Source: Terebella lapidaria (Eukaryota; Annelida; Polychaeta; Terebellida; Terebellidae). Taken from it: DNA of 64,000 bases. The notes under the pieces are model-generated. The model had not been told where the DNA came from and ran no database searches. It worked only from the letters and a program-made list of their open reading frames with translations. Made by a program: the position numbers and the translations under genes. Below, in pieces: positions 31,990 to 44,159 of this stretch. Position 1 is the stretch's first letter. Every line of letters starts with the position of its first letter. Where the stretch lies: positions 3,259,001 through 3,323,000 of the forward strand of contig OX424563.1 of the NCBI GenBank assembly GCA_949152475.1. Direction: 5' to 3'.

Positions 31990-34825
31990 TGAACGAATGA
32001 AGGAGGTAAAAATACAAATATTTTTATGATACTTTAGATTTCTCAACAACCATTCGCACAAATTCAAGCCTAATTCCATCAAAATATTGCCTTGCAAACC
32101 TGGTCATTATATCCCAAAACTGTATTCTGCAAGAAGAATACTGTATGATTACCATGCCGGATATCCAAAAAATGAAATGATGAGTTGGGTCACACCGAAT
32201 TTAAAAGACATGCCTAGTTGATGTGAACGCTTGCTTAATGGCTAATCATTTGACGGCGTTTGACCTTAAAGATCCATGTATCGTTCTATAGTTCTGGTGA
32301 CACTACATAGCAACACCTGAAAGGAGTCAAAGGACGAGTTATATTAGAGGCATGCAAATAATATTTTACTTGAATTTGCTGTCTAAATAAAGACTACAAA
32401 AATTCTGTCTCAGTGTCACTGTGTCCAGCTGAGTGTGAACTTGGGGAAAACCAAATATCACAAGCCATGCAAGCCAATGCACTCATCATACAACTGATTT
32501 AAATCTACCATTATTTGTATACTCTTTTTGACATTGTTGAAATCGGTACTTGTACATATTTGCATCATAATATATTTAATGTTCGACTAATATGAATGAT
32601 ATGATTTCAACGTGTGTGCAAACCTATCCCTCAACCAAACTAGACATATACTAAGCAATATCGGTAAAGTATAATGAATTCATGAATCCCTGTCTGAAGG
32701 TTGAGACCTTACGATTCCAAGAAAATAAATATTTCCTGCCCCACATGTGACACCCGTGACGAGTTTCCCCAGTACAACAATAACTTGTAGTGCGTGGCCT
32801 ACTGTTTCTGGATACACGGGATAAGATCGTATAAATTTGTGGTTTGTTCGTTGGGGAGTCTCACAATTTTTAAAAGTTATTCCATGAAATCCACTCTAAA
32901 TCCTCCACCGATGTATGTCTCGGGGAGATAATGTAGTCAATTTTCTGTGTTGTTATTAAAAATAGGGTATTTCAGATTTGCTTTTGACATCGTGAAAGTT
33001 TGACTGGTGGCAATGTGATCATACTTACATTGGCACAACCAAACCACCACAAATCAATTACATAGCCTAATAGTTCAGATCGTTTCAAATGAACTACATA
33101 TAAATTGTGTTAGCACATAAGCGTTTGTTTATAAATAAACTCGGAAAGAAACACCATCAGCCGCATTTTGGGAGTGCAGCCACAATGCAGTTTTGATACT
33201 GAAACAAGCACATCCTCCATATACATTAAGATTTTTTCTGTCACGTGTCTCCACTTTATTTTCAGACTGGGTCATTTGAAGCATTTTGTATTCATTATAT
33301 ACTTTTTATATATTTATTATATAGACATATAGATTGTAAAATGCTCCTATAACTTCGATTTTTGGAGCCATTCGGGGGTGATTTCAAGGTATTTCGAATG
33401 GTCTCCCAGGAGACATCCTTTATTGGCAATATTTGCTTGTATTTATGTCATTATCATGGTTTGTTGGTACGACCAGAACCCTTTCCGTTTAGAGATATAT
33501 AATTTGTTGATCAAACACGATATCAATAATCCACGCAGGAACGTACAAGGTTTGCATCCCGTGATGGAATTACATGTATATCAGATCCAGAGTTATACGG
33601 TGTTAGCTCTATGAGAACAATATTCGTTTTATATCTGTTCAGTGAGGACAAATTCCCAACAATAGACTGTGAACTGTTTTAACGGGGTTCGGTTCGGTTC
33701 AACGAGTTAATGTGTCAAACGTTTCGTGGTAGACATGTATGCCTTTTATCCTACATATATTTCTGTGACGGGTGCCACGTGTGAAGCAGGAATATGTTCA
33801 GTTGATTCCCGGATATAAAGATTTTAGCCCATATCACAACATGGAACTCACATCCTGACAATATAACTGGGTTGTCTATAACTGGAATGATAGACATCCT
33901 CGATCGCGGATTCGGGATTATGCACGTGAAATTTTGTGGTTTCCGCTCATCATAATTCTTGCATAATACCAATACAAATCTTCTGCACCTCAGTCAGAAA
34001 TAAAAATTATCAGCTGTCTGATCGAATTACACTGAATCGCTGTCAGAACAGTTTTCTGGAGGCTGGTTACTCTTTGGCCAGTTGGTTTACCAGCCAGAAC
34101 ACTCGTTCTGCAGCAAACATGCCTGGTCATAATGCGCGTGATAACAGCGACATGCGTTCGTAAATCTACTGCTGATAAACTAGCCGAGTTAATGGCGCGA
34201 AAAATCTACGACCGGTAAATATTTGATGAACTCGTAAGACGTATGTGGTGAGAGGTTTGGGTGTCCCCCGGAGGGATCTGGGCACTGGCGGGGACGGCGG
34301 AGAAGCGACGTGCGTACGGTAGATGACCATCAAGAAAAGTTGTCTGGCTGGGCAGGAAGATCCATCAAGCGAAGATGGGGCCCCGGCCCCCGGGATTCAG
34401 GCAAATCAAGTTAGCACCGGCTGTTGTCTAGATAATGGAGACCGATCACTGGACCGCCCGCTGCTGACACCACCAAATCAAATTAACAAAAGGCTTAATG
34501 GTCAGATAAGCCGCGTAACGTATGGCCTCGGCTCCTGCGAAGCTTTGCTCCGAGTTGAAACACTTGGCCCGTCCATATATATGGGAGGGAATACAGAAGG
34601 GGCTAAGTACCCGAGAGTTACCGGGGGTTAAAAACGCGGCACGGAAAACACGACATAATGTATGGGTCTCGACTCGGAACCACAACTGTTGTCTGTTTGG
34701 CGACTCTGGAAATCTTCTGCTCCTCTTGGGTAGTATAATGAATAAATAAGCACCAGGTGATGGCGCGGCAACGGAGAGCTGTCTCAAATGGTCAAGTCGT
34801 TTCCCCGGTACAAATGCGACCTCAC
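31990..34825. other. Gene-free stretch with small retroelement-tail fragments
   Basis: Two isolated pieces match the GACGGGTGCCAC tail family: one reversed near 32735-32770 (CCTGCCCCACATGTGACACC), one forward near 33770-33805. No gene seen. 34255-34700 is richer in GC than its surroundings and open in several frames on both strands, but nothing in it is recognisable. Confidence 0.4.
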
Positions 34826-34918
34826 GTGCATGGCGATTGTGACGTATCGTGCATGGCGATTGTGACGTCATGTGCATGGCGATTGTGACGTTACGTGCAT
34901 GGCGATTGTGCTGAGTGA
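34826..34918 (+). repeat. Four 23 bp tandem units with CRE-like TGACGT cores
   Basis: Units start at 34826, 34849, 34872 and 34895 with GTGCATGGCGATTGTGACGT; the last unit diverges after GATTGTG. The junction of units 2 and 3 contains a perfect CRE palindrome, TGACGTCA (34863-34870); units 1 and 3 have TGACGTAT and TGACGTTA. Confidence 0.8.
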
Positions 34919-36599
34919 GCTTACAATTGGGTACCTGCTGATGCCATGTGCTTTTGGAGCTCTAAAACAGTCTCTTATTAAGTACAAAAAATGTCATGTC
35001 CATTGTTTGTATTATGCAAAAACAAACATGACAAAAATTTAATGTAACATTATTACGTTTTTGTATGTATTTGTCACAGTAGACTGTTTCTATGGTTTAT
35101 CCAGAGAGTATACACTCTCTGGTTTATCTATACCGGAATTACATGGTGGCGATCCTGGTGGTAAACAGGAACCTCACTATTGGTCGTGAACATGTCTGCG
35201 AATAGCCGAAATAATGGCGTTATTACAAATGTAAACTTGGACGTGCTCAAGATTCCTTCTTTTGAACGATGATATGAACTAACAGGAAAGCTAATTTCGG
35301 TGATAGACTTAATAGTATGATCAATCACCAGAATGGACTTGAAATTATCAAAATTGGGCTACCAGTTTTACAACTTTCACGAATATCAAGAATAAAATTT
35401 GAATGTCAGAACTTCGTTTCAACCTTTACATTACACTTTAGAAACAAATATGTTTTGCACACGGTTCGCCTTGGTGACGCAATTGTGTCCAACGGATATG
35501 GATGTTTTGACCGATTAATTGCTATTCCTTAATTTTTCCAAGTCTCTTATTCAATTCAGCGTTATTTTGTTGGTTCAAAGCTGGAAAATATTCCCTGGGT
35601 ACCATCATAACCTACTAGTACTTGTTAAATTGAACCCGGAGTACATGGTTGACTTTCGCCCATATCTACTATTATCATATTGGCCGGTATGAAATTTAAA
35701 ATGCATCGTCATTTAATCACGTAAAACCGAATCACTTATCCAATCTAAGTTTCTAGTCTGAACAAAATTTTGTGGAGCTTTAGGTGAAACCAGGTATTGC
35801 TGCCTATTTCTTCATAACTTTGCGTACATAGGAGCAATAGGATCGTCCATGATGATGACGTCCACATAATTTCGTTAAGGCAGCTATTGTATAATGTCCT
35901 TGATTGTCATAGCTGTTTAGAGACCAGCTGCATGGCTACAAAATCATCTACGGCAATTGATAGAATTGCCGATAAATGACGCCGTGTAAAACGTATCAAT
36001 GTTTTGCACTTCAATAACCAATCTATATGTTTGATTCGACAGTTTTGTGCATGAGTTATATCAGTCGTTGGGTCAGAAACCTATAAGAGATTCTAATTGG
36101 TTTCTGGTTGGGTGTAATGACGTTTCGCAGATCAGCTACATTGGAAACAACTCATTCTGTTATTAAAATAACAAAACCTGAGTGACTTGTGATGAATTAT
36201 GAAAATATTTTCCAACAATTATGGGTCTAGTCTAGGGTGAACAAGCAGCATTTATCGCCTGCATCTTTACGACAGAATGATGAACACGTTCCATGGGGGT
36301 ACCGGCTGTGGTATCAAAAATTAATAAACAGTAACAAAACTAGCTGGCAACTAATAGAAATTCAACACTCAATCTACCTCCTCACATAAAGTCACAGAGA
36401 GGATATGGACATTTCAGCGGGTTGCGAAGTAGCACCTTCTTCATGTACGGGGAATCGGTGCAATGACTGTGAAGGTCTAATCGACATCTGTGTGAAAATT
36501 TGATTGGGCTCTATCCCTTCATGTCCTGAATCACGTGCAAAAGTGATGTCTCTGTAAGTGATATCTCTATAATCTATTGTGCATAATATAATTTCCTGA
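34919..36599. other. Gene-free stretch
   Basis: No gene recognised. One small local palindromic feature, GAGAGTATACACTCTC, lies near 35104-35119. Confidence 0.4.
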
Positions 36600-37640
36600 G
36601 ATTATAATCATCAGCATGATATTTTCAATTATGCTGATGATAGTACAGTCTGTTGTTATGGAGAAAATGTTGACATGGTGAAAACAAATCTTATGAGTGT
36701 ACTTGAAAGAATGATGGCATGGTTTTCTTATAATAATATGAAGGTAAATACCTCAAAATTTCAATATATTATATTTGGTAAAGGATTTGTAAATCCACAG
36801 GAACATATAGTTATTGACAATACTATTATTGAAATTGTGACAAAAGTGAAACTATTGGGTGTTGTACTTGATGAAAAGTTAACTTTTGAATATTATTTGC
36901 ATGAAATCTGTCAGAAAGCTGGAAGAAAACTTAATGTTCTCAGGCGATTATCATGGAGCTTGTGTGAAAAAAGCAAACTTATTCTGTTTCACTCTTTTAT
37001 AATCTCGCATTTTCAATATTGTGGAATGGTATGGCATTGTTGTGGGAAGGGAAATACATTGAAGGTAGAAAGGACCCCAAAACAAGCACTAAGATATGTT
37101 TTTAATGACCATTTTCCTACGTATGAATGTTTGAGGGTAAATGCTCACCAACCATTACTTTATGTCAATCGACTTCGATGTATTTTATTTGAAATATACA
37201 AAGCAATCAATAAGTTCTCACCTATGTATATCCAGGAACTCTTTACTCTGTATAATAGTAATCATAAAACACGCAATGCTTTGCAACTTAATCTCAGGAA
37301 ATTCAATAGTGTGAAATATGGGTATAACAGTATTGTCTATCAGGGGAGTAAACTTTGGAACTCATTAAGTAATGAATTAAAGCTATCAGGGTCAATCCAG
37401 ATATTTAAAAGTAAACTCAATGCCTGGCAGCCCATAAAATATACCTGTTCTTATTGCATATTGTGTAAATTGAATGATTTGTAAGCATACATTTGATAAT
37501 ATTGATGGCATGTCCTCATCTCATTTGTATATTTTCTCATATCATTGTATATAACCATACTATTATCCCATTGTCGGTGAATAGCCATATGGCTAATGTT
37601 ACTGTTGCACTTTTTATATCGACGTTGAATAAAATTTTAT
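36600..37640 (+). mobile_element. 5'-truncated LINE with open RT C-terminal frame
   Basis: An uninterrupted frame from 36600 to the stop at 37482-37484 begins just before the RT catalytic box (FNYADDSTVCCYGENVD) and continues through the CR1/L2-type C-terminal region: KLLGVVLDEKLTFEYYL, CQKAGRKLNVLRRLSW, HFQYCGMVWHCC, QALRYVF, NRLRCILFEIYKAINKFSPMY, YQGSKLWNSLSNELK, and a final Cys pair (CSYCILCK). Everything upstream of the YADD box is missing, the usual outcome of 5' truncation during insertion. The 294-residue frame has no stop, so the copy is fairly young. The AATAAA at 37629-37634 marks its probable 3' end. ATG 36675 is an internal methionine, not a gene start. Confidence 0.85.
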
Positions 37641-40600
37641 CTTTTTTATATATTATATGATATAGTGCAATAATCTTGTTATCGGATATGCTCGGACAAT
37701 ATTGACAAGTGAATTCAATCATTGGTTCATGATGCCACCTGATAAATACTATCATGAGATATACCTGCCTCAAAATCGTGAGAAGTTAATTTTTCTGTGT
37801 CAATAATCTACCGTGTGATCAGAATGGTATCTTCCTATGTTCGTGCAATTTCAATCAATCTCTTGGAAGCAGAAATCTTTGCTTGCACCATTAATCCTCT
37901 CACCGCTGATCAGATAAGTTTGATTGGCGCTGGGTGAATTGATTGATACCACACAAGTATAGTATTAATTAGACTGGTTAGCAGGGAATCGACGGTGGAA
38001 ATATGTACCGTAGGTGTATTGTGTTATCGGGGAAGTCGCTTATAGGAGTGGTAACGTTTAATACCGATCACTTGGAGGTGGCGTGAAGGTTTGCGAGGGC
38101 AAACACTGCCTCTCTTTGGGTACAGCTCAGCCACTGGCGGTATTTATCATCCGATTGCGCTCCTCAGCCGAAGGTGCATCATCGCGGGGGCGCAGTAGAA
38201 TGAGGCAGTTATGTGTTTACCCGACTTAAACGATAGTGTCATTAACATAGCGAAATGACAGCTCGGTGTAGTTATAATTGACGAAAGGTTACGAGTCTGT
38301 CATTATCGGCACTCCGAAATATCAAAGTGCTCCCTTTGAACTACGCCGCTAATTAATTTAGTCGCTTGTAATGAGCGTCGCGATTGGCCCTTCTAACAAC
38401 GTTTCGTTGCACCGCTCATGAATTCGTTTAATTCAATTATCGGCGATCTTGGGTCCAAAGAAGGAGTACGAAGTAATTTACGATCACCGCCTGTTCACGC
38501 TTCACCTCTCGCTCGTGTAGAACAAATATTCTCCTGTAATTTATCGTCCCCTGTTCGCCTTAGTAAGGCTTTATCCCATGTCACAGCCCTTATTTTACAT
38601 TAACAACAGCGCCCGCTTTCCCCGGGGGTCCCAAAACCTGCACCACCCCACCCCCGTGTATCACCAACCCAGTACACCCCGGGGGCACCTGTATACCTGT
38701 CCCCTGTCGTCCAGTCCCTACCCCTACAACCTGACACCCGTGACCATAGAAACATGCGGGTGTTTGACAAAACAAGAACACTCCCCTTCAAAGATGTGCC
38801 TTGGAGGGAGGCCACCATTTAAAAGCTTGACTTCATCATACTTGATGAAAACATTAATGATATGTCTTCCCTAAATGAGGATGGACCATGGGCACTTAGA
38901 CCACTTGGCCTTTTAGGCGACAATGTAGGTCTTTCGATGAATTTAAACCATTTGAGTTCATCAACCGTCTGCTGTCAGCATTAAATCCTCCCCCATGAGG
39001 TGCACTTAATTACATGGACAGTTGTAAATAGGTTAGATGTGTACAGTGTCATGGACCTAACTACACAGTAACTTTATGTTAACTATCAGTTGGACACTCG
39101 ATCTGAATTCAAATACACCACCATTATGCCTCAGTGTGCTATCTGTCGCTTGTATTATCAACTTCACTCAAGTAATTGATTAGTTTCATATTGGTCATCT
39201 GTAACATTATTGTTCGTTAAATAATTTGGCAATTTGGATGTGAACTGTCACTCCATATGGTAAACTGTAAGAATAAATATATTTAGCCCCCCCCCCCCTC
39301 AAATTTACAACCCCGGTGAAACTAGTTTGGATATGAATAGTTGGTATGTTGGCGTGTTACTATTGATATCATTGAAATCGTGCTATACCAACAGTAAGTC
39401 AATATAGGTCTATACATGAACATAGAATCCACAGCTGATCAAGTTATGATCACCTGTATCGATACTGAAGGTCTTGGCTTTGCATATAATATCAATATTC
39501 AAATTTTGATTGCGTCCACAAATTTTGTGGATTTTCTTCAAATGAGTCAACCTTGGAGAATGAATTTGTAAATTTTTTTCTTGTTTTTGTATACACTGAC
39601 TAACCAATATGAGTAACCCATCGGACAGAGTGTCAAAGTTACATTCCTCAAGCAAATGAAACAAATGTGGCTGTTATGTGAATAAACATGAAACTAAGGT
39701 GTTCCAAGCGAACAAAACCCAAGTCCGTTATCCACTCTCAAATCAAGTGTCAGGTAAAATCGAGCAAATTTTGTGAAACTTCACGAAACCTCATATCTCA
39801 AAAGCTGGAATCAGGTGGCCCGGAAAGCATTTCCTGTCCAGCATGTCTCGAATGACTGATACTGGCGGAAACATCAATTTCATGTGTGAAACATGTTTTC
39901 TGTGAAGAACTATTTTTGCCGTTTCCAATTCAAGCAGGCCGCACTCATATTTTTATTTGTATATTTACATGTTTATTTATATTTGTATATTTAATTAATG
40001 CGATATTTATGCAGGGTTAGGGGATTATTGCACATATGACCTTTATATTGCGCAATTTTTCATCCATGATGTGCCCGCTTAGAACACATATAGAATTGTA
40101 ATTACGAGTAACGACTCTAGATCAGACACAATGACCAGGCGATATTTCACATCAAAGAGCACATTCCGTCGTCTCGCGATGCGATGGACAACCAATGGAG
40201 TTAGCAGGCAAACGCGAACTGATCCAGCAGGCGCCTGATGCCAGCACAGTTGTTTTCCGTGTTGATTATCCCCATTAACACCGCTCATGCCATTTAAATA
40301 AAGCCGAAGTGCCGCTGGTTTAATAACAATAAATATTGAGGATATAAAAGTTAGCGTCATCTAAATTATTGGCCACCAAAGAGCGTACGGCATCAGGAAC
40401 GCAGTTCCTTCTTATGTAACGGAAGCAATAAACGGTAAATCACACGGGGTAATGCCAAGAGGATACCAGTTATATTGGTGTTATCATGGCGGTAATATCT
40501 TTGGTGTTAATAAGGTGATGTTGTGGTGAACCTAATGGTGAAAGTAAACATGAGCAAGGGAAATTAAATACGTGTAATTGACAGGGACATGACGAATACC

Positions 40601-43560
40601 ACAGAACACACTGCAGAGTACAAAAACATCAAATTAGCATAGGCAATAGAGAAATACTAGTGTTAATATACTATAATACTTATACAAAATATGAATACAT
40701 GAAATAAGCATGTAAACACGCAAATTTCTTCACCGTGCCATATCATCAGCATTGAATGAAAATTGAACTTTTCGAAAGACAAAAAGTTGTCTCTGTCTTT
40801 CACGAGCAAATATAGTCGACAATACTTGGTTATTGTTTTCATTTTTAATGCAATTGACAAAAAAAATAGTCCTTCCCCAAATTTCGCTTCGTGTTAACTT
40901 TCAGATTGACATACTTAGTTACTGTGGATGTTTTATCAATTTGTTATCAGATATCCCTGCCTGAGTACCCACTAACCAGAAATGTATTTTAAATGTACAA
41001 TCATGACTGTCATAGAAGCACCGTTTTGGTCTCATTTGTCTGATTGGAACCAAGGTGAGATATCCACAATATTGTGTCCGACAATATATCTAGGCCTATG
41101 TATGTATGTTGATACATTCGAATAAACGATGATATAACCATTTGTACATATCAATGCCTATATCCTGTACGAAAAACAACAAATTTGTGAAGATTGACAT
41201 TGTAGTCTGCAATCGCTGGCCTACGATGTAAACATTGCACCGTGCTTCCACGTAAAACCTCTGCAATTTATATCAATAAGGTGCCAACTGTCATCTAATT
41301 ACCGGACCCCCCCCCCCCTCCTCCTCCCCCTCCCGAAAACACCCACACGCCCCCAGGCTGCTGCCCGGCACCAGCTGTCCCTCCTGGATCATTCCCCGGT
41401 GTCTGTCGCTCCTGGTTACAGCCATGGATATTGTCTGCGCGTGCTGTCGTCGCCCTGGTTACGGGACCTGTGTCTAATCACCTTGTACTCGCACAGCTGA
41501 CGTGTCGGGTATGTAGGAGGTGAGAGGGGGAGGGGGGGGGGGGTGAGTCTGTCTGTGGTCAAGTATACAATATCCAGAGACGTTCGTAATGTGAGGTACC
41601 ACAAGTTAGCACCAGTGGGTAATGAATTCCACACAGTTTCTTTTCTCTTGTGCCAACGAAGTTGGTCTATAAACTTGGAAACAAGTCGTACAAATGTACA
41701 TTGTAAGCTGCGTTACGTTGGGCATGGCTTGGTGTCATGTGTTTTTATGGCTGCTATTTTTTCATGTGTCACTAATCAGGAACGTGGTCATAGGTCTCAA
41801 CTTCAAAGACGGAATAGCTAAGGAGATTTTGTTGAACGATGATGCATTTAGTGCCTTTCTGATAGAGCCACTTTTTTTGGCTGAAAGATGAAAAAGGAAC
41901 ATATTGTTCGTTCGTTTCATATCTGGAAAGAGGATACAAGATACCACAATTCTCACATGTTTAAGCTGTTTTCTGGGCAACAAACAGTGTCAGTTTATTA
42001 GTTATGTCGTATTAATACATATCTCCCAAGATATCCCAGATAAAAGTAGCTACCAGATCAGATGACTTGCAGACATTGGTGTGAAATTTAGAAAGGGATA
42101 TGGGTGTGTGTTTTTCTTCTAACTTAAATTAAACATCTAGCATAAAGCGATGAAAAATCTATGGCAACATCAAAGCGGATCATATCTCCAACAACCTGTA
42201 AGCAAACAACCTTGCTGCTAAACGACTTATTTGAAATTGCATCACGACAAATTTGCGCTTGCGCAACATTGCAAAAACACAGGTCAATGCAATGCCACAA
42301 TCTTACGCCTGTCGATTGCGGCACTCTATATAAGCTGTTCGGGCAGAAGAGGTGCAACTTTTGGCGGCCAGTGTCGATTGCTGATGGTGTTGAGCAGCAG
42401 AAGAAGCAACAGCCGTCTCTCTCTCTCTCTCTCTCTCTCTCTCCGGGGCTTCCTGTTGAGTGAAACCAATCGACCAGTGGCGCACTGACGGCCGTGCTTC
42501 GCGCTGATTGGTCGATCGCTGATTTGACAAATTGACAAGATGCGCCCGGAGAAGCGCTGGGGAGGTGAGTTGTGCCCGCCTAACTGGCAACTGCTGAATA
42601 ACAGATGAAGCGAACACCTTCTACAAATGTGCATTTCTGACAAGTTATTGACAATTGGACCCGCTCCGGCCATATTCTTCGAGTCGCCTTTCGGATTAAA
42701 AGCGTTTGGTGGCACGGACACTTGTGATCCGGACATTTTTCTTTCTTTATGGGATAGCGTGATTGAAAAATGGGTGACACTTGCACATAAATCACCCGGC
42801 AGTTGATGTGGTCGACTGTCTTGCATGTATGAGATCATCTCGCGACAAGTCACTATTTAGCAGGAGTGTTTCAAAGGCCGCGGTGCCGTCGTGTCAAAGT
42901 CGACTGTGATTGGGCCTTGTGTATCAGTGACATCGTCCTTCTAGCAGCCTCAGCCACGCTTGCTTGACTCCAAACAAACTTCAGAGCCTCGCAAATGGAG
43001 CGAGATGCAAATTAATTTTAATCGAAAGCCTCACACGGACACGGTGAAGGTAGAGGGAATGAGTTTATGACACGACACAAGTACGTTCCACGTCTGGCTC
43101 CGAGCAGACGACAGGACAACTTTTACAGGACGAAACGCGGACTTCACATGACGCAAACACACTGTTGTGCGCCTGATGGAAATAAAAAGGTCAACAGATT
43201 AGTTTTTATTTGTGGACAAAGACCGATATGGTTTTATCGTGTTTTTCGTCTGCTCTTTAGAGAAAATCCCTGAATTAAGCGACGAAAGATAAAAGAACTC
43301 GCTGGGGGGTTTTCATGTGACGTCACAACGTGGGAAAAACTTCGACAGAGAACCGTTTGTGTGAGACAAAGACCTGGAAGGCTGAAGACGCTATCTGATA
43401 TATCAAACTTCACCGACTTCGAAACAGTAAACGAGCTTTGTTATCTGCTTGGAAACTATCTGTCGTTCTGCTATTGTCGTTGTTTTAGAAAGATCGAATA
43501 ACCGTCTCTACTTGCAGTGATAACATTTTAATTCTCAAACAGTTTTAATTGTTATAATTT
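37641..43560. other. Gene-free upstream flank of lbx
   Basis: No supported gene. Simple repeats are a TC microsatellite (42416-42443), a C run (41307-41318) facing a G run (41532-41543), and a C run near 39288-39299. A C-rich patch at 38580-38780 is open in frames on both strands, with no recognisable domain. Nothing resembling Tlx, the usual ancestral neighbour of lbx in the NK homeobox cluster, is present. The lbx promoter probably lies in the last kilobase, but I cannot fix a start site. Confidence 0.45.
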
Positions 43561-43615
43561 ATATATACACTGACGCACAAAATTGCGACAGTCGCACCAC
43601 GTCTGGAGCACATAC

Positions 43616-44159
43616 ATGTCGGACGGTCGCGGTTTCCAGCCCAGTACGATGTTACACGATAGATACGCGCCCTTCCAGCGACTCGCCATGGTGCAGGTTC
43701 ACCCACCACCGAACCCCAACAAGCCTCTGACGCCCTTCTCCATCTCGGACATCCTGAACGGCCGCGTGGGCCGGCGGACGTCTCCAGGCAGCCCTGTCCG
43801 CAGTCGCCAAGCAACCGTCAACCACCACCATCATCATCACAGCCACCACCACCGTGGCAACCAGCACCAGCACCACCACGTGTCCGTACACCTCCCCTCC
43901 GACTCGCGCCTGTTCCGTACTCACCCGCTGCGAGTTCGTACCCCGGTCGTTCCGGCCCCGGACCCGCGCCGGTTCTTGCGGCCCTGGGACGACGCGACCA
44001 GTCGCTGCAGCTCCGCCAGTGAGGACGCAGAGGAGGAGATAGACATCGAGGACGAGAAGCCGCCCCGAGCCAAGTCCGGAGTGTCGCCGCTAGACGCCCT
44101 CTTCCAGATGACCAGTAAAACCTTCGATGGTCGCAGTCAGGAGGGGGAACTTGACGACG
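43616..44159 (+). CDS. lbx: Ladybird homeobox transcription factor Lbx, exon 1
   Basis: First of two coding exons (residues 1-181 plus one base) of a 404-residue homeodomain repressor. ATG 43616 is the first ATG in the frame; the frame is open upstream only with non-ATG codons. Residues 36-49 (KPLTPFSISDILNG) match the conserved Lbx N-terminal block and include an eh1-type motif (FSISDIL, 41-47), known in this class to bind Groucho/TLE corepressors. A His-rich stretch follows (about 70-88, from CAC/CAT repeats), then an acidic run EDAEEEIDIEDE (136-147), then SPLDALFQMTSKTFDG (157-172), equivalent to the vertebrate SPLCALEELASKTFKG segment. The exon is GC-rich and ends at GACG|GTAAGG, phase 1. 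The long His-rich insert makes this half longer than in vertebrate Lbx1. Confidence 0.93.

Noticed and set aside
38578-38874. 98-codon frame with a Pro/Ser/Tyr-rich product near lbx.
   Set aside because: C-rich composition opens frames on both strands; no domain and no splice model.
43583-43615. Eleven extra N-terminal codons for Lbx.
   Set aside because: The frame there begins with TTG; the first ATG is at 43616.
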